Origin: Acinetobacter variabilis
Lineage (GTDB): Bacteria > Pseudomonadota > Gammaproteobacteria > Pseudomonadales > Moraxellaceae
Direction: 5' to 3'
Assembly: GCF_000369625.1 (NCBI RefSeq)
Contig: NZ_KB850111.1
Coordinates: 128,038 to 192,037 of the forward strand
Length of the DNA stretch: 64,000 nucleotides
Below, one piece after another: positions 1 through 10,260 of this stretch. Within the stretch, counting starts at the first letter, position 1; the number at the start of each line of letters is the position of its first letter. The notes beneath the pieces are model-generated. The model saw only the letters and a list, made by a program, of their open reading frames with translations. It was not told the DNA's origin and searched no databases. The translations under genes were made by a program, and so were the position numbers.

Positions 1-95
1 TGAAGATTTGAAGATTTGAAGATTTGAAGATTTGAAGATTTGAAGATTTGAAGATTTGAAGATTTGAAGATTTGAAGATTTGAAGATTTGAAGAT
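1..95. repeat. TGAAGATT 8-bp tandem repeat array
   Basis: Nearly twelve head-to-tail copies of the 8-bp unit TGAAGATT run from the window edge, so the array may continue to the left. The copies are essentially perfect. An 8-bp period is not a multiple of three, so copy changes would shift a reading frame if it were translated. It lies just beyond a minus-strand terminator and outside any gene I can see. Confidence 0.95.
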
Positions 96-127
96 AGGCT
101 AATTTTTTAGCTCTTAAAATGTAAAAA

Positions 128-155
128 AGAAGATAAAGCTTAAGCTTGATCTTCT
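128..155 (-). terminator. Rho-independent terminator after small ORF
   Basis: A near-perfect palindrome (AGAAGAT ... ATCTTCT arms around AAGCTTAAGCTT) is followed on the minus strand by six T residues (123-128). It contains the stop codon of the 29-aa ORF at 140-229. Confidence 0.7.
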
Positions 156-229
156 TTCTGGCCGTAGAACCAAGTAGCAGCGATATAAAGACTAAAAGCA
201 ATTACCATCAATACACTAGTCAGGGTCAT
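140..229 (-). CDS. possible 29-aa single-span membrane peptide
   Basis: A short ORF starts at ATG 229 and encodes 29 residues: a hydrophobic stretch at about residues 4-20, then a charged tail ending in KEDQA. Its stop codon sits inside a terminator hairpin, which suggests a deliberate short transcript. Size and topology recall small membrane subunits such as KdpF or CydX, but I do not recognise a family, and any partner gene would lie left of the window. The ribosome site (GATGAG) is weak. It could be a chance ORF. Confidence 0.35.
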   Translation of the reverse strand: MTLTSVLMVIAFSLYIAATWFYGQKEDQA

Positions 230-559
230 AAAGAAAACTCATCATTCATTTGATAAGCGCATTATGTAAAAGTTTTATGACAGTTATATGACAATGATGA
301 AATTTCCATAATTTTAATTAATTAATAAAAATCATATATTTATAATAAATTTAATTATATTCAAATAAACTTTAAGCTGAAATATGACAGTAAATATGAC
401 AAAAACCGGTCATTTTTAACCAATCTTTCAGCCAAAGTAATATGCCTTATTGCTTAAACTATAAACTTTTGGCCAATGTCCCTGCAAAACGCCCACAACC
501 AGATTCATTTGTCTTATAATTTAGCCCGCTAGCTAACAGCCCGCTCAAGAGATATTTGT
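230..559. other. intergenic region upstream of fumA
   Basis: About 330 bp of AT-rich DNA between the divergent small ORF and fumA. I see no further gene. It must carry the fumA promoter, but no clear sigma-70 box stands out. Confidence 0.5.
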
Positions 560-2086
560 ATGACAACTATTATCAAGCAAGATGACTTGATCACATCGGT
601 TAAAGATGCGCTTCAGTTCATTTCTTACTATCATCCACAAGACTTCATCCAAGCGATGAGCCGTGCGTACGACCGTGAAGAGAACAAAGCTGCGAAAGAT
701 GCGATCGCGCAAATCTTAATTAACTCACGCATGTGTGCAGAAGGCCACCGCCCTATCTGCCAGGATACTGGTATCGTCAACGTATTTGTTGAAGTGGGCA
801 TGGATGTTAAATTTGATTTAACCATGAGCCTGGACGATGCGATCAACGAAGGTGTACGTCAAGGTTATCTTGAAAACTCTAACGTGCTTCGTGCATCTGT
901 ACTGGCTGACCCTGCTTTTGGCCGTAAGAACACCAAAGACAACACGCCTGCTGTGATCTATCACAAACTTGTTCCAGGTAACAAAGTAGACATCACTGTT
1001 GCTGCTAAGGGTGGCGGTTCAGAAAATAAATCTAAACTGGCAATGTTGAACCCGTCTGACTCAATCGTAGATTGGGTACTGAAAACTGTTCCAACTATGG
1101 GTGCAGGCTGGTGTCCTCCTGGTATGCTGGGTATCGGTATTGGTGGTACTGCTGAAAAAGCCATGATGCTTGCAAAAGAAGCATTGATGGAAGAGATCAA
1201 CATGGACGAATTGCTGCGTCGTGGTCCACAAAACAAACTTGAAGAACTTCGTATCGAAATCTTCGAGAAAGTAAACGCATTGGGCATTGGTGCTCAAGGT
1301 CTTGGCGGTTTAACCACTGTTCTAGACATCAAGATCAAAGATTATCCTTGTCACGCTGCGGGCAAACCAGTCGGCATGATCCCGAACTGTGCTGCAACCC
1401 GTCACGCACATTTCACGCTTGATGGTTCAGGTGTTGCGCATATTCAAGCACCAAGCCTTGAAGACTACCCATCAGTCACTTGGGATTCCTCATCTTCTAA
1501 ACGTGTTGACCTAGACAACATTACCCAAGAAGAAATGAACTCTTGGAAACCAGGTGATACATTACTTCTTAACGGTACGATCTATACTGGCCGTGATGCT
1601 GCACACAAACGTATGGTAGACATGCTGAACAACGGTGAAGAACTTCCTGTTGATCTGAAAGGCAAATTTATCTACTACGTAGGCCCTGTTGATCCAGTAG
1701 GTGACGAAGTTGTAGGCCCTGCAGGTCCAACAACTGCGACTCGTATGGATAAATTCACTCGTCAGGTATTAGAAGCAACTGGTCTTTACGGCATGATCGG
1801 TAAAGCGGACCGTGGTCCTGCTGCTGTTGAAGCAATTAAAGACAACAAAGCAACTTACCTCATGGCGGTTGGTGGTGCTGCATACCTCGTATCTAAAGCA
1901 ATCCGTGAAGCTGAAGTGGTTGCATTTGCTGATCTGGGTATGGAAGCGATCTACAAGTTCGTAGTGAAAGATATGCCTGTTTCTGTTGCAGTTGACGTAA
2001 ATGGTACATCTGTACACGCGACTGCTCCAAAAATCTGGCAAGCGAAAATTGGCAAGATTCCAGTAGTTGACGCTGCTGCAGGCTAA
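560..2086 (+). CDS. fumA: class I fumarate hydratase
   Basis: Class I (iron-sulfur) fumarase of 508 aa, which interconverts fumarate and malate in the TCA cycle. The N-terminal domain carries the conserved GHRPICQDTG segment. Cys67, Cys185 (WCPPG) and Cys277 (NCAATRHAHF) are the likely 4Fe-4S ligands. The C-terminal beta domain has the YVGPVDPVGDEVVGPAGPT stretch typical of the family. It stands alone, with a Rho-independent terminator directly downstream. A class II fumarase would lack these cysteines, so the class assignment is firm; fumA versus fumB naming is by convention. Confidence 0.95.
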   Translation: MTTIIKQDDLITSVKDALQFISYYHPQDFIQAMSRAYDREENKAAKDAIAQILINSRMCAEGHRPICQDTGIVNVFVEVGMDVKFDLTMSLDDAINEGVRQGYLENSNVLRASVLADPAFGRKNTKDNTPAVIYHKLVPGNKVDITVAAKGGGSENKSKLAMLNPSDSIVDWVLKTVPTMGAGWCPPGMLGIGIGGTAEKAMMLAKEALMEEINMDELLRRGPQNKLEELRIEIFEKVNALGIGAQGLGGLTTVLDIKIKDYPCHAAGKPVGMIPNCAATRHAHFTLDGSGVAHIQAPSLEDYPSVTWDSSSSKRVDLDNITQEEMNSWKPGDTLLLNGTIYTGRDAAHKRMVDMLNNGEELPVDLKGKFIYYVGPVDPVGDEVVGPAGPTTATRMDKFTRQVLEATGLYGMIGKADRGPAAVEAIKDNKATYLMAVGGAAYLVSKAIREAEVVAFADLGMEAIYKFVVKDMPVSVAVDVNGTSVHATAPKIWQAKIGKIPVVDAAAG

Positions 2087-2100
2087 TTTAAGCTGCATGA

Positions 2101-2128
2101 AAAAAGCACCCTTAATGGGTGCTTTTTT
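2101..2128 (+). terminator. fumA terminator
   Basis: The hairpin AAGCACCC/GGGTGCTT with a run of T residues lies 14 bp after the fumA stop. Confidence 0.85.
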
Positions 2129-2147
2129 ATTGGAATTTTAAAATTAA

Positions 2148-2864
2148 TTACCAGGTTCTTGGATCCCAGAGTTTAAACGGTGTGGTTAACTGTACATCTG
2201 TAGATGGATCATATTCAGTCGCCTTAATTTTCTGGGCTTTCTTGCGGATTTTCCCAGTTTCCTGATCCTGTGCAAAAAAGTTAAAACTGTCCGATTTTAA
2301 CTGGGTAAAAGCAATTTCATTGAGTCCCATACTGCTTGGCATTAGCATCAGAGGTCCCGGAACACTACGACGGGTGCTTAAATTTTCTTCATCATACTTA
2401 ATAAAATAGGATTGACCCGCTTCTACTGTAAAGTCCAAATACTTAGGTTTTTGGAAGTGCAACGCACCTAAAGGGCGACTGGTACTCAAGCGATAAGTAC
2501 CTGCAGGCAACTCAATCCAGTAATGATGATTATGCAATAAACTCGGAATACGATGCTGATTGATAAATAGGCTGGCAGCGACAATTTCCTGACGGTTCCA
2601 TTTGGAATCCGGGCGGTATAAATAAACGATTGCAGCATCCTCATGCTGAGGTTTAACTGCCTGAAAATGATTACCCTGTTTCTGGTTGACCCAGCCACCA
2701 ATCGTAAACATCCCCACCCGATGCTGTTCGACGAAGCCCGGTTTTTTTTCAAGATCAATATTTTTTAAAGTGCTGAGTGGCTGTGTAGGCTCAACTACGG
2801 CTTTTTTACCGTGACAACCCATCAGCGCCAAACTGCCGATGAGCACCATTGCGACTCCACGCAT
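2148..2864 (-). CDS. DUF2846-type lipoprotein
   Basis: A 238-aa protein with a lipoprotein signal: a hydrophobic N-terminus, then LALMGC with the lipobox Cys at residue 17. It should be anchored to the inner or outer membrane facing the periplasm. The central part (residues 75-165) includes AIVYLYRPDSKW, HHYWIELPAGTYRLS and QSYFIKYD, which resemble the DUF2846 beta-sandwich of unknown function. It is transcribed towards fumA and appears monocistronic. The fold assignment is from memory of the pattern; no function is claimed. Confidence 0.7.
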   Translation of the reverse strand: MRGVAMVLIGSLALMGCHGKKAVVEPTQPLSTLKNIDLEKKPGFVEQHRVGMFTIGGWVNQKQGNHFQAVKPQHEDAAIVYLYRPDSKWNRQEIVAASLFINQHRIPSLLHNHHYWIELPAGTYRLSTSRPLGALHFQKPKYLDFTVEAGQSYFIKYDEENLSTRRSVPGPLMLMPSSMGLNEIAFTQLKSDSFNFFAQDQETGKIRKKAQKIKATEYDPSTDVQLTTPFKLWDPRTW

Positions 2865-2984
2865 GCTTATCCCTCACTGCGTCTTTATTCTTGTATGTAA
2901 GTACTTTGCGATATATTTTTATAGCTTTCGGCATCCACGCCTAGATGTTGAGATTAGCATCTGCTTTTATCTTTTGGAAATAAA

Positions 2985-3017
2985 AAACGTGCGAAAACAC
3001 GGGGTTTTCACACGTTT
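2985..3017 (-). terminator. clpX terminator
   Basis: A long imperfect hairpin (AAACGTG.GAAAAC / GTTTTC.CACGTTT) is followed on the minus strand by six T residues, 15 bp beyond the clpX stop. Confidence 0.8.
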
Positions 3018-3031
3018 CTGACGAATAGCAA

Positions 3032-4342
3032 TCAAGCAGATTTGCTATTCACCACCTTTAAATCAACTTTTACCGCTGTTTCTGGTTCATCATGTGGTTG
3101 ACGTTCAGCAAGAAATTCTGGTGCAGCTTCACCATTAATGACTGCTTCATTGACTACCACAGTGCCTACATCGCTACGACTCGGCAAGTCATACATGGTT
3201 TCTAACAATGAATTTTCCAGAATCGAGCGCAGGCCACGCGCACCTGTATTATGTTCCAATGCTTTTTTCGCAACCGCACGTAGTGCTGAATCTTCAAAGA
3301 TTAAGTCCACATTTTCCATCTCAAACAGATGTTTATATTGACGGGTTAATGCATTCTTCGGCTCAGTCAGAATCTGCATTAAAGCTTCTTCATCCAGCTC
3401 ATCTAAAGTCGCAATCACTGGTAAACGACCAATGAATTCTGGAATCAGACCAAATTTCACTAAGTCAGTCGCTTCGACCTGACGGAACAATTCAGACAGC
3501 TTTTTGCTTTCGTCTTTATTACGGACTTCTGCAGTAAAGCCAATACCACCTTTCTCCTGACGCTGCTGTACGATTTTCTCAAGACCTGAGAATGCACCGC
3601 CACAGATGAACAGGATATTCGAGGTATCAATCTGAATGAATTCCTGCTGCGGATGCTTACGACCACCTTGTGGTGGAATTGAAGCAACCGTACCTTCGAT
3701 CATTTTCAGCAAGGCTTGCTGTACGCCTTCACCTGATACATCACGTGTAATGGATGGGTTTTCAGATTTACGGGTAATCTTATCGATTTCATCGATATAG
3801 ATAATGCCCTTTTGCGCTTTTTCGACATCGTAATCAGCTTTTTGCAAAAGCTTTTGTACAATGTTTTCAACATCTTCACCCACATAACCCGCTTCAGTTA
3901 GGGTTGTTGCATCTGCCATGGCAAATGGAACGTCCAGAAGACGGGCAAGGGTTTGTGCCAGCAAGGTTTTACCTGAACCGGTCGGACCCACCAGCAGGAT
4001 ATTACTTTTGGCAATTTCAACGGAATCATCTGCTTTCTTACCATTGGTCTGTACTTTCAGACGTTTGTAATGGTTGTATACGGCCACAGATAATGTCTTT
4101 TTCGCTACGTCCTGACCAATCACATATTGATCGAGCGCCGCACGGATTTCATGCGGTTTCGGTAAAGGACGGTTCGCCCAGTCATTGGTTTCGACCTGTT
4201 GACTGGTTTGAACCAAATCTAAGCATACGTCCACACATTCATTACAAATGTATGCGTCCTCGCCTGCAATCAGCTTTCCGACTTCAGACTGCGTTTTACC
4301 GCAAAATGAACAATGCTTTTGTCCTTGAGGATGTTCGGACAT
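3032..4342 (-). CDS. clpX: ClpX ATPase subunit of ClpXP protease
   Basis: AAA+ unfoldase of 436 aa that recognises tagged substrates and feeds them into ClpP. The N-terminal zinc-binding domain has four cysteines (CSFCGKT and CNECVDVC). The ATPase core has Walker A GPTGSGKT, pore loop GYVGEDVE, Walker [10 protein letters not shown] and the ClpP-contacting IGF loop (GGIGFTAEV). Sensor 2 is GARGLRSI. It follows clpP by 29 bp on the same strand and has its own terminator. Full family length; no abnormality. Confidence 0.97.
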   Translation of the reverse strand: MSEHPQGQKHCSFCGKTQSEVGKLIAGEDAYICNECVDVCLDLVQTSQQVETNDWANRPLPKPHEIRAALDQYVIGQDVAKKTLSVAVYNHYKRLKVQTNGKKADDSVEIAKSNILLVGPTGSGKTLLAQTLARLLDVPFAMADATTLTEAGYVGEDVENIVQKLLQKADYDVEKAQKGIIYIDEIDKITRKSENPSITRDVSGEGVQQALLKMIEGTVASIPPQGGRKHPQQEFIQIDTSNILFICGGAFSGLEKIVQQRQEKGGIGFTAEVRNKDESKKLSELFRQVEATDLVKFGLIPEFIGRLPVIATLDELDEEALMQILTEPKNALTRQYKHLFEMENVDLIFEDSALRAVAKKALEHNTGARGLRSILENSLLETMYDLPSRSDVGTVVVNEAVINGEAAPEFLAERQPHDEPETAVKVDLKVVNSKSA

Positions 4343-4371
4343 ATTTACTCCAATATCTCAATCTCTAAAAC

Positions 4372-4977
4372 TTATGGACGTTTCGTTAGAACTTCATCCA
4401 CAAGACCGTATTCTTTCGCTTGCTGAGCAGTCATGAAGTTGTCACGGTCTGTATCGCGTGCCACTTTTTCATAGTCCTGACCGCTATGTTCAGCCATTAA
4501 ACGGTTTAAACGTTCTTTAATGAACAGAATTTCACGTGCGTGAATTTCAATATCTGATGCCTGGCCTTTGAAACCACCCAAAGGCTGGTGAATCATGACA
4601 CGTGCATTTTCAAGGCAGTAACGTTTGCCTTTAGTTCCTGCATTGAGCAGGAATGCGCCCATTGATGCTGCCTGACCCATACAATAAGTCACAACATCCG
4701 GTTTAATAAACTGCATGGTATCGTAGATCGCCATGCCAGCAGTCACCGAACCACCCGGTGAGTTGATATATAAATGAATATCTTTATCTGGGTTCTCAGC
4801 TTCTAAAAACAACATTTGCGCAACGATCAGGTTGGCCATATTGTCTTCAACTTCACCTGTCAGAAAAATTACCCGCTCACGTAAAAGGCGTGAATAAATA
4901 TCAAAAGAACGCTCACCACGAGAGGATTGTTCTACCACCATTGGCACTAAAGCGTTTTCAATCGTTGGAACATACAT
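4372..4977 (-). CDS. clpP: ClpP serine protease
   Basis: Proteolytic subunit of ClpXP/ClpAP, 201 aa. The catalytic serine is in [11 protein letters not shown] and the histidine in VMIHQPLGG, with the acidic residue further on, as in the family. The N-terminal segment [17 protein letters not shown] precedes the [12 protein letters not shown] start of the mature barrel. It lies between tig and clpX, the classic tig-clpP-clpX order, though a 190-bp gap with a terminator separates it from tig. Confidence 0.97.
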   Translation of the reverse strand: MYVPTIENALVPMVVEQSSRGERSFDIYSRLLRERVIFLTGEVEDNMANLIVAQMLFLEAENPDKDIHLYINSPGGSVTAGMAIYDTMQFIKPDVVTYCMGQAASMGAFLLNAGTKGKRYCLENARVMIHQPLGGFKGQASDIEIHAREILFIKERLNRLMAEHSGQDYEKVARDTDRDNFMTAQQAKEYGLVDEVLTKRP

Positions 4978-5127
4978 AGGTTTATTTATTCCTAAATTTT
5001 TGTGACTTAATCCATAATCACAATATGAGGGATAATCAATGAAATTGCAAAATAATCGCGAATAATTCCATCATATTTTTTGCATTAGTTTTGTGAAAAT
5101 CAGATATGTCAAGAAATTACTAATATG

Positions 5128-5153
5128 AAAAAAGGCGCACGAAGCGCCTTTTT
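5128..5153 (-). terminator. tig terminator
   Basis: A GGCGC/GCGCC stem flanked by A and T runs on both sides sits just past the tig stop; it can work in either direction. Confidence 0.85.
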
Positions 5154-5167
5154 AGGGAAAGCTTGAA

Positions 5168-6499
5168 TTAGCCTTGTTGACGAGCTTGTTGCTCTTTCAA
5201 TAAGTCTTCATAGCTTACAGTCGCATCAGTCACTTTAGCAGATGCTAGGATGTGATCAACAACTTGGTCTTCAAGTACAACTGCTTCGATTTGAGCACGT
5301 TGTTGCTTGTCATTTTTGAAGTATTCGATCACTTCATTTGGATCTTCGTAAGAAGAAGCCATATCTTCGATATAAGCTTCAACGCGCGCTTGATCTACTT
5401 CAATTTTCGCATCAGCAAGAATGCGGCTTACCAATACGCCAAGTTTAACTGATTTCTCAGCTTGTTCTTTGAACAGGTCATCTGGAAGCATGCTTGAATC
5501 AAATGCTTTCGCGCCTTGAGCACCGAACTGTTGAGTGAACTGCTGGATCATTTGTTGACGTTGACGGTCAATTTCTTGAGCAACCATTGCAGATGGAAGT
5601 TCAACTTCGTTTGCAGCTACAAGTGCATCGAAAGTTGCGCCTTTAACCTGGTTACGCAGGCCGTTTTTCACTTCACGTTCCATGTTTTTACGAACGTCAG
5701 CTTTCAGTTTTTCAACGCCATCTTCTTCAGAAATACCGAAGATTTTCAGGAATTCAGCATCAATTTCTGGAAGTTTTTGTTTTTCAACAAGTTTTACATT
5801 GATTTTGAATTGAGCTTGTTTACCAGCAAGGTTTTCAGCTTGGTAATCTTCAGGGAAAGTAACATCGATCACTTTCTCTTCGCCTTTCTTCATACCGATG
5901 ATGCCATCTTCGAAGCCAGGGATCATACGACCAGAACCTAAAACAAGTTTAAAGTCTTGCGCAGCGCCGCCTTCAAATTTTTCGCCATCAACAGTACCTT
6001 CGAAGTCGAAAGTTACTTGCATGTCTTTTTTAGCCATGCCTTTAGTTTCAGCCCAAGAAGCGCGTTGTTTTTGAAGATTTTCAATCATCTTCTCAACGTC
6101 TTTGTCATTTACTTCGGACGCTTTACGTTCAACTTCCAGACCTTCGAATTTCACTTCAACTTCTGGATAAACTTCAACAGTCGCTTCATAAACTAAAGCG
6201 TCGTCTTTCATTTCAGTTTTTTCGATGTTTGGCATACCAACAGCGTTGATTTTTTCTTGTTGGATTGCTTCGAAAACTGTGTCACGAATGATGTCGTTGA
6301 CAACTTCTTGGTAGATACCAGCGCCGTATTCACGACGAACTACGTTTACAGGTACTTTACCTGGACGGAAGCCGTTGATCTTCGCAGTTTTAGCAGTGCG
6401 TTTTAAACGAGCTTCAAATTGCTCATTAATACGGCTCGTCGGTACAGAAACATTTAAACGACGGGCAACGCCCGAAACCGCTTCAGAAGTTACTTGCAT
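5168..6499 (-). CDS. tig: trigger factor, ribosome-bound chaperone
   Basis: Trigger factor, 443 aa, which binds the ribosome exit tunnel and shields nascent chains. I chose the start at 6499 ([10 protein letters not shown]) because GAGGAA sits just upstream and family members begin here; the frame stays open 40 codons further upstream. The N-terminal ribosome-binding signature GFRPGKVP is present. An FKBP-type PPIase domain follows ([17 protein letters not shown] to VTFPEDY), then the helical C-terminal arms. Its neighbours clpP and clpX are the usual quality-control partners. Confidence 0.96.
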   Translation of the reverse strand: MQVTSEAVSGVARRLNVSVPTSRINEQFEARLKRTAKTAKINGFRPGKVPVNVVRREYGAGIYQEVVNDIIRDTVFEAIQQEKINAVGMPNIEKTEMKDDALVYEATVEVYPEVEVKFEGLEVERKASEVNDKDVEKMIENLQKQRASWAETKGMAKKDMQVTFDFEGTVDGEKFEGGAAQDFKLVLGSGRMIPGFEDGIIGMKKGEEKVIDVTFPEDYQAENLAGKQAQFKINVKLVEKQKLPEIDAEFLKIFGISEEDGVEKLKADVRKNMEREVKNGLRNQVKGATFDALVAANEVELPSAMVAQEIDRQRQQMIQQFTQQFGAQGAKAFDSSMLPDDLFKEQAEKSVKLGVLVSRILADAKIEVDQARVEAYIEDMASSYEDPNEVIEYFKNDKQQRAQIEAVVLEDQVVDHILASAKVTDATVSYEDLLKEQQARQQG

Positions 6500-7001
6500 G
6501 GCTTCCTCTATATATTTGGTAATAACAGGTTTATAAAAATGTGCCACATTATATGACAACATTTGCAGATATACAAAACACAATACTTGAATCGTCTTTA
6601 TTAATGCTGTAATAATCAAATTTATTCAGTCAAATTCATTTTTCTTTGATTAAATATCCCTTCCCTCAAATAAGAATAGATATATTGATTACTGAAACTG
6701 GACAGATCATCTCTTTAATCTGCATTTATGGATTTTTATAGTGCTTTTAGTAAACTTTTCTTTATCTTTTCTTCAATTTTTTTAAACTCTAATAATCTCA
6801 ATAAAAGTAAAGATAATAATCTATTAATCAGATTTAGTTTAAATACATTAACTTAGAAACATTTTGATACACCATAACATCGCTAAAGGCAATTAATATA
6901 ATTTTTAAAATCGTCATTTCCTATCTAAAAGTAATTCTTAATTTAAATAAGAATTATTATTATTCGCATACATAAATTTTATGCTTTTTTCGGGTTCCCA
7001 C
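6500..7001. other. AT-rich divergent promoter region tig/TonB receptor
   Basis: About 500 bp of very AT-rich DNA between the divergent tig and receptor genes. No gene is apparent. It should hold both promoters, and the part nearest the receptor contains a possible Fur box. Confidence 0.6.
6946..6964 (+). promoter_or_regulatory. candidate Fur box
   Basis: AATAAGAATTATTATTATT resembles the repeated GATAAT hexamers of the Fur consensus and lies about 38 bp before the receptor start. A siderophore receptor is a standard Fur target, but the match is loose in such AT-rich DNA. Confidence 0.4.
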
Positions 7002-9254
7002 ATGTCGTTTATCAAATCACGTAAAAAACTCGTTTCATCGGCGATTGCCTCTTCCCTCTCGATCGTAACTGTAAATGCTGTGGCTGATGAAAATGTGGTC
7101 AAGCTCGAAACTATTCATCAAGAAGTTAAAGCTGAACAGACACCAAGTTTAAAAGTAGATAATTCCGCAAATAAGAAATTTGTTGCACCCTTACTGGATA
7201 CACCTAAATCTGTATCAGTCATTTCTAAACAACTGATTGAAGACACTCAAGTCACTACACTTTCTGATGCTTTACGTACTGTACCGGGTATTACCTTGGG
7301 TGCGGGTGAAGGCGGCAACCCGAATGGCGACCGTCCATTTATCCGTGGCTATAGCTCTGAAAGCTCAATGTATTTAGATGGTATTCGTAATTCAACCTCA
7401 CAAAACCGTGAAATGTTTGCCATAGAACAAGTTGAAGTCACCAAAGGTTCTGCTTCTGCTATGGGTGGTGCAGGTACTGTTGGCGGTAGCATCAACATGA
7501 TTTCTAAAGTGGCCAAAAAAGGTGACTTTTTAGAAGGTACTGTTGCTGGCGGTACAGATGCTTACGCACGTGTGACGCTTGATGGCAACAAAGATTTTGG
7601 CAATGGGATTGCTACACGTGTTGCCGTTATGGGCCACATGAATGAGAAAGCAGGTCAATCTGATGGTGCTGAATATAAACGTGCTGGTATTGCCCCTAGT
7701 ATTACTTTCGGCTTAGACACCCCTACTCGTGCAACTTTAAGTTATTACTATTTAAAATCGGATGATACTCCCGATTCAGGTATACCATATTGGGATGCTG
7801 GTTTAGGTAAACCACAAGGTAAACCTGCGGAAGTAAAACAAGGCGTTTATTATGGTTGGAAAGATCGTGACTTCCAAAAACAAGAGAACCAAGCAGGGAC
7901 AATCAAGTTAGAACATGATTTAACTGACAATCTAACCGTTACAAACACTGCAATGTACAGCAAATCTAAAAATGATTATGTCTGGACAAACCCTGATGAT
8001 TCTAAAGGCAATGTAGCTAATGGCCAAGTATGGCATCGTCAAAACTCTGCCATCACAGATAGCGATACCTTTACAAATCAATTAGCATTGATAGGTAAAT
8101 TTGCTACAGGTGCCATTAATCATAGCTTTAATGTTGGTGCTGAATACAGCAAGCAAGAAACTGACAAAGGTGGTTATAACATCATTAACAGTAAAGATGG
8201 CAAAGTTTCCTCAACTGGGTTTTACAGCGACTGTAAAGACCTTTCAAGCAATTGGTGTACTTCTCTAAACAATCCAACTCAAAAACCATTTTTAGATCGT
8301 CTAGAAGCCCGCCAAGACTTTGATGCCACGGTTGAAAGCACTTCTGTATATTTATTAGATAGTATTGAAATCACACCACAATGGTTACTTGATCTTGGTG
8401 TGCGCTGGGACAAGTTTGAAGCTGCACAAAACTTTCGTGCTACATCTTCAGCTGCTGCATATACAGCTAACAATGATTCAGACTTCTTTACATATCAATC
8501 AGGTATAACCTTTAAACCTGTTGAAAATGGTTCAATTTATGCAAGTTATGCTACCTCTGCCAGTCCTGTTGGCTTAAATGCTGGTTGGGGAGATAACAGC
8601 GAAACCATAAATGCTAATAACCAAATGATCGATCCTGAAGAAGCACAAACTTACGAGTTAGGTACTAAGTGGGACTTGTTAAATGATCGTTTGAATTTAA
8701 CAGCAGCGATCTTCCGTACTGAAAAACAAAATACTCGTGTACAACTTGACCCAACAACTTATGCGAATGTAGGTGAAAGTAAAGTTGATGGTGTTGAATT
8801 AGGATTAAATGGTCAAATTACCGATAAATGGGATATTTCGGCAGGTTATACTTATCTTAATAGTGAATTAACAAAAAATGGTAAATCATGCCGTGGTTCA
8901 GGTTCAACAGCAACTTGTACAGATAATGCCATTTATAATGGCAACCAAATGCCTAATGTACCTAAACAAGCAGCAACATTATGGACTACCTATAAGATAT
9001 TGCCGCAATTAACTTTGGGTGGTGGTGCAGTATATTCAGACAAAGTTTATGGTGATGTTGCAAACATCAAATGGGCTCCATCTTATGTACGCTACGATGC
9101 TATGGCGCGTTATAACGTTAACAAAAATGTGGATTTACAGTTGAATGTAAATAACCTTTCTGACAAACGTTACTTCACTAAAGCCTATGCTTCTCACTAT
9201 GCTACTGAAGCAGAAGGACGTAGTGCAGTGTTAGCAGTCAACTTTAAATATTAA
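7002..9254 (+). CDS. piuA: TonB-dependent siderophore receptor, PiuA/Fiu-like
   Basis: Outer-membrane receptor of 750 aa for ferric siderophores, probably catecholate type. I prefer the start at 7002 (MSFIKSRKK), which gives a normal signal peptide ending near NAVA; an in-frame ATG lies at 6981. The plug domain spans about residues 60-170 (DTPKSVSVISKQLIED, RPFIRGY, VEVTKGSAS). The 22-strand barrel follows and ends in an aromatic terminus (NFKY). The next gene encodes a PiuC-like dioxygenase, the usual partner of PiuA/Fiu-type receptors. Energy would come from a TonB-ExbB-ExbD complex such as the one encoded at 42.8-44.7 kb. The exact ligand is an inference. Confidence 0.85.
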   Translation: MSFIKSRKKLVSSAIASSLSIVTVNAVADENVVKLETIHQEVKAEQTPSLKVDNSANKKFVAPLLDTPKSVSVISKQLIEDTQVTTLSDALRTVPGITLGAGEGGNPNGDRPFIRGYSSESSMYLDGIRNSTSQNREMFAIEQVEVTKGSASAMGGAGTVGGSINMISKVAKKGDFLEGTVAGGTDAYARVTLDGNKDFGNGIATRVAVMGHMNEKAGQSDGAEYKRAGIAPSITFGLDTPTRATLSYYYLKSDDTPDSGIPYWDAGLGKPQGKPAEVKQGVYYGWKDRDFQKQENQAGTIKLEHDLTDNLTVTNTAMYSKSKNDYVWTNPDDSKGNVANGQVWHRQNSAITDSDTFTNQLALIGKFATGAINHSFNVGAEYSKQETDKGGYNIINSKDGKVSSTGFYSDCKDLSSNWCTSLNNPTQKPFLDRLEARQDFDATVESTSVYLLDSIEITPQWLLDLGVRWDKFEAAQNFRATSSAAAYTANNDSDFFTYQSGITFKPVENGSIYASYATSASPVGLNAGWGDNSETINANNQMIDPEEAQTYELGTKWDLLNDRLNLTAAIFRTEKQNTRVQLDPTTYANVGESKVDGVELGLNGQITDKWDISAGYTYLNSELTKNGKSCRGSGSTATCTDNAIYNGNQMPNVPKQAATLWTTYKILPQLTLGGGAVYSDKVYGDVANIKWAPSYVRYDAMARYNVNKNVDLQLNVNNLSDKRYFTKAYASHYATEAEGRSAVLAVNFKY

Positions 9255-9267
9255 TTCAATGCAACCG

Positions 9268-9299
9268 CATAGCCTCCTGATGGGGGCTATGTTATTTTT
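9268..9299 (+). terminator. hairpin after receptor gene
   Basis: The CATAGCC/GGCTATG stem with a T-rich tail lies just after the receptor stop and 27 bp before the dioxygenase start. It could attenuate read-through into that gene. Confidence 0.6.
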
Positions 9300-9325
9300 A
9301 AAAGACGATTATTCAGGGGTTTCTC

Positions 9326-10009
9326 GTGCTGCATCATATTCCAAATGTACTGAGCAAAGAACAGGTGCAATATTTCCGTGAGGAGATGAATAAGATTGAG
9401 TGGGTCAATGGCAAGGTTACCGCGGGTACGCTCTCTGCCACCGTGAAACAGAATCAGCAATTACCTGAAGATCATTCACTCACTCATCATCTCAGCAATA
9501 TTATTCTGGAATCGCTGGGACAGCATGCTCTGTTTTTATCGGCGGCGATTCCACTGGATATTATTCCCCCACTTTTTAACCGCTATGAAAATAATGAATC
9601 TTTCGGCTTTCATGTCGACAATTCAATTCGTCGTATTCGCGGCAGCAGTGAACGCCTCAGAACGGATTTATCCTGTACGGTTTTTTTAAGCGAGCCGGAC
9701 GAATATGTCGGTGGTGAACTGGTAGTCGAAGACACTTACGGTTATCACGAAGTAAAATTGCCTGCCGGCGATATGATTCTTTATCCATCCACCAGCCTGC
9801 ATGAAGTTACGCCAATCACTTCCGGTTGTCGAATTGCTTCATTTTTTTGGGTACAAAGCATGATCAGGGATGATGCAGAGCGGCATATGTTGTTTAATCT
9901 GGATCAGAGTATTCAAAACTTGAGAGTGCAGCTGGGTGATCAGCATTCAGAAGTTATGAAACTGACCAACCTGTATCATAATTTAATGCGTAAATGGGCT
10001 GAACTTTAA
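9326..10009 (+). CDS. piuC: Fe2+/2-oxoglutarate dioxygenase, PiuC/YbiX family
   Basis: A 227-aa cytoplasmic Fe(II)- and 2-oxoglutarate-dependent hydroxylase of the PKHD/PiuC family. The iron-binding facial triad is visible as His-x-Asp in GFHVDNS (about residue 93) and the distal His in STSLHEVTPI. The Arg of SGCRIASFFW should bind 2-oxoglutarate. The start is GTG at 9326 behind a CAGGGG-like ribosome site. It follows a TonB receptor, as in other PiuA-PiuC pairs, and is thought to act in siderophore-linked iron use; its physiological substrate is unknown. Confidence 0.88.
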   Translation: MLHHIPNVLSKEQVQYFREEMNKIEWVNGKVTAGTLSATVKQNQQLPEDHSLTHHLSNIILESLGQHALFLSAAIPLDIIPPLFNRYENNESFGFHVDNSIRRIRGSSERLRTDLSCTVFLSEPDEYVGGELVVEDTYGYHEVKLPAGDMILYPSTSLHEVTPITSGCRIASFFWVQSMIRDDAERHMLFNLDQSIQNLRVQLGDQHSEVMKLTNLYHNLMRKWAEL

Positions 10010-10260
10010 AAGAGGCTCTGTCTTCAATGATCTTTATAAACAACTGGATCTATTGTTTATCAAAATATACTGAGTTGTGGCACAATTGAACGTAATAAAT
10101 AACGCATTATGTCCAAATTAAGAAAATATAAAATACAATATTTAGAATAAGTGAAAATATTTTTCAATTCTTAAAGTTTATAAGAAAATCTTTATTAACA
10201 TACGACTAAAATCCATAGAAAAAGCAAAAACTTTTCACGTTTTCTGGACTAAAATTAATC
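10010..10260. other. intergenic region upstream of leuA leader
   Basis: AT-rich DNA with no visible gene between piuC and the structured leuA leader. The leuA promoter is expected here. Confidence 0.5.

Noticed and set aside
6500..6619. A 40-codon N-terminal extension of trigger factor
   Set aside because: The family starts at MQVTSEAV, and a GAGGAA ribosome site sits just before it.
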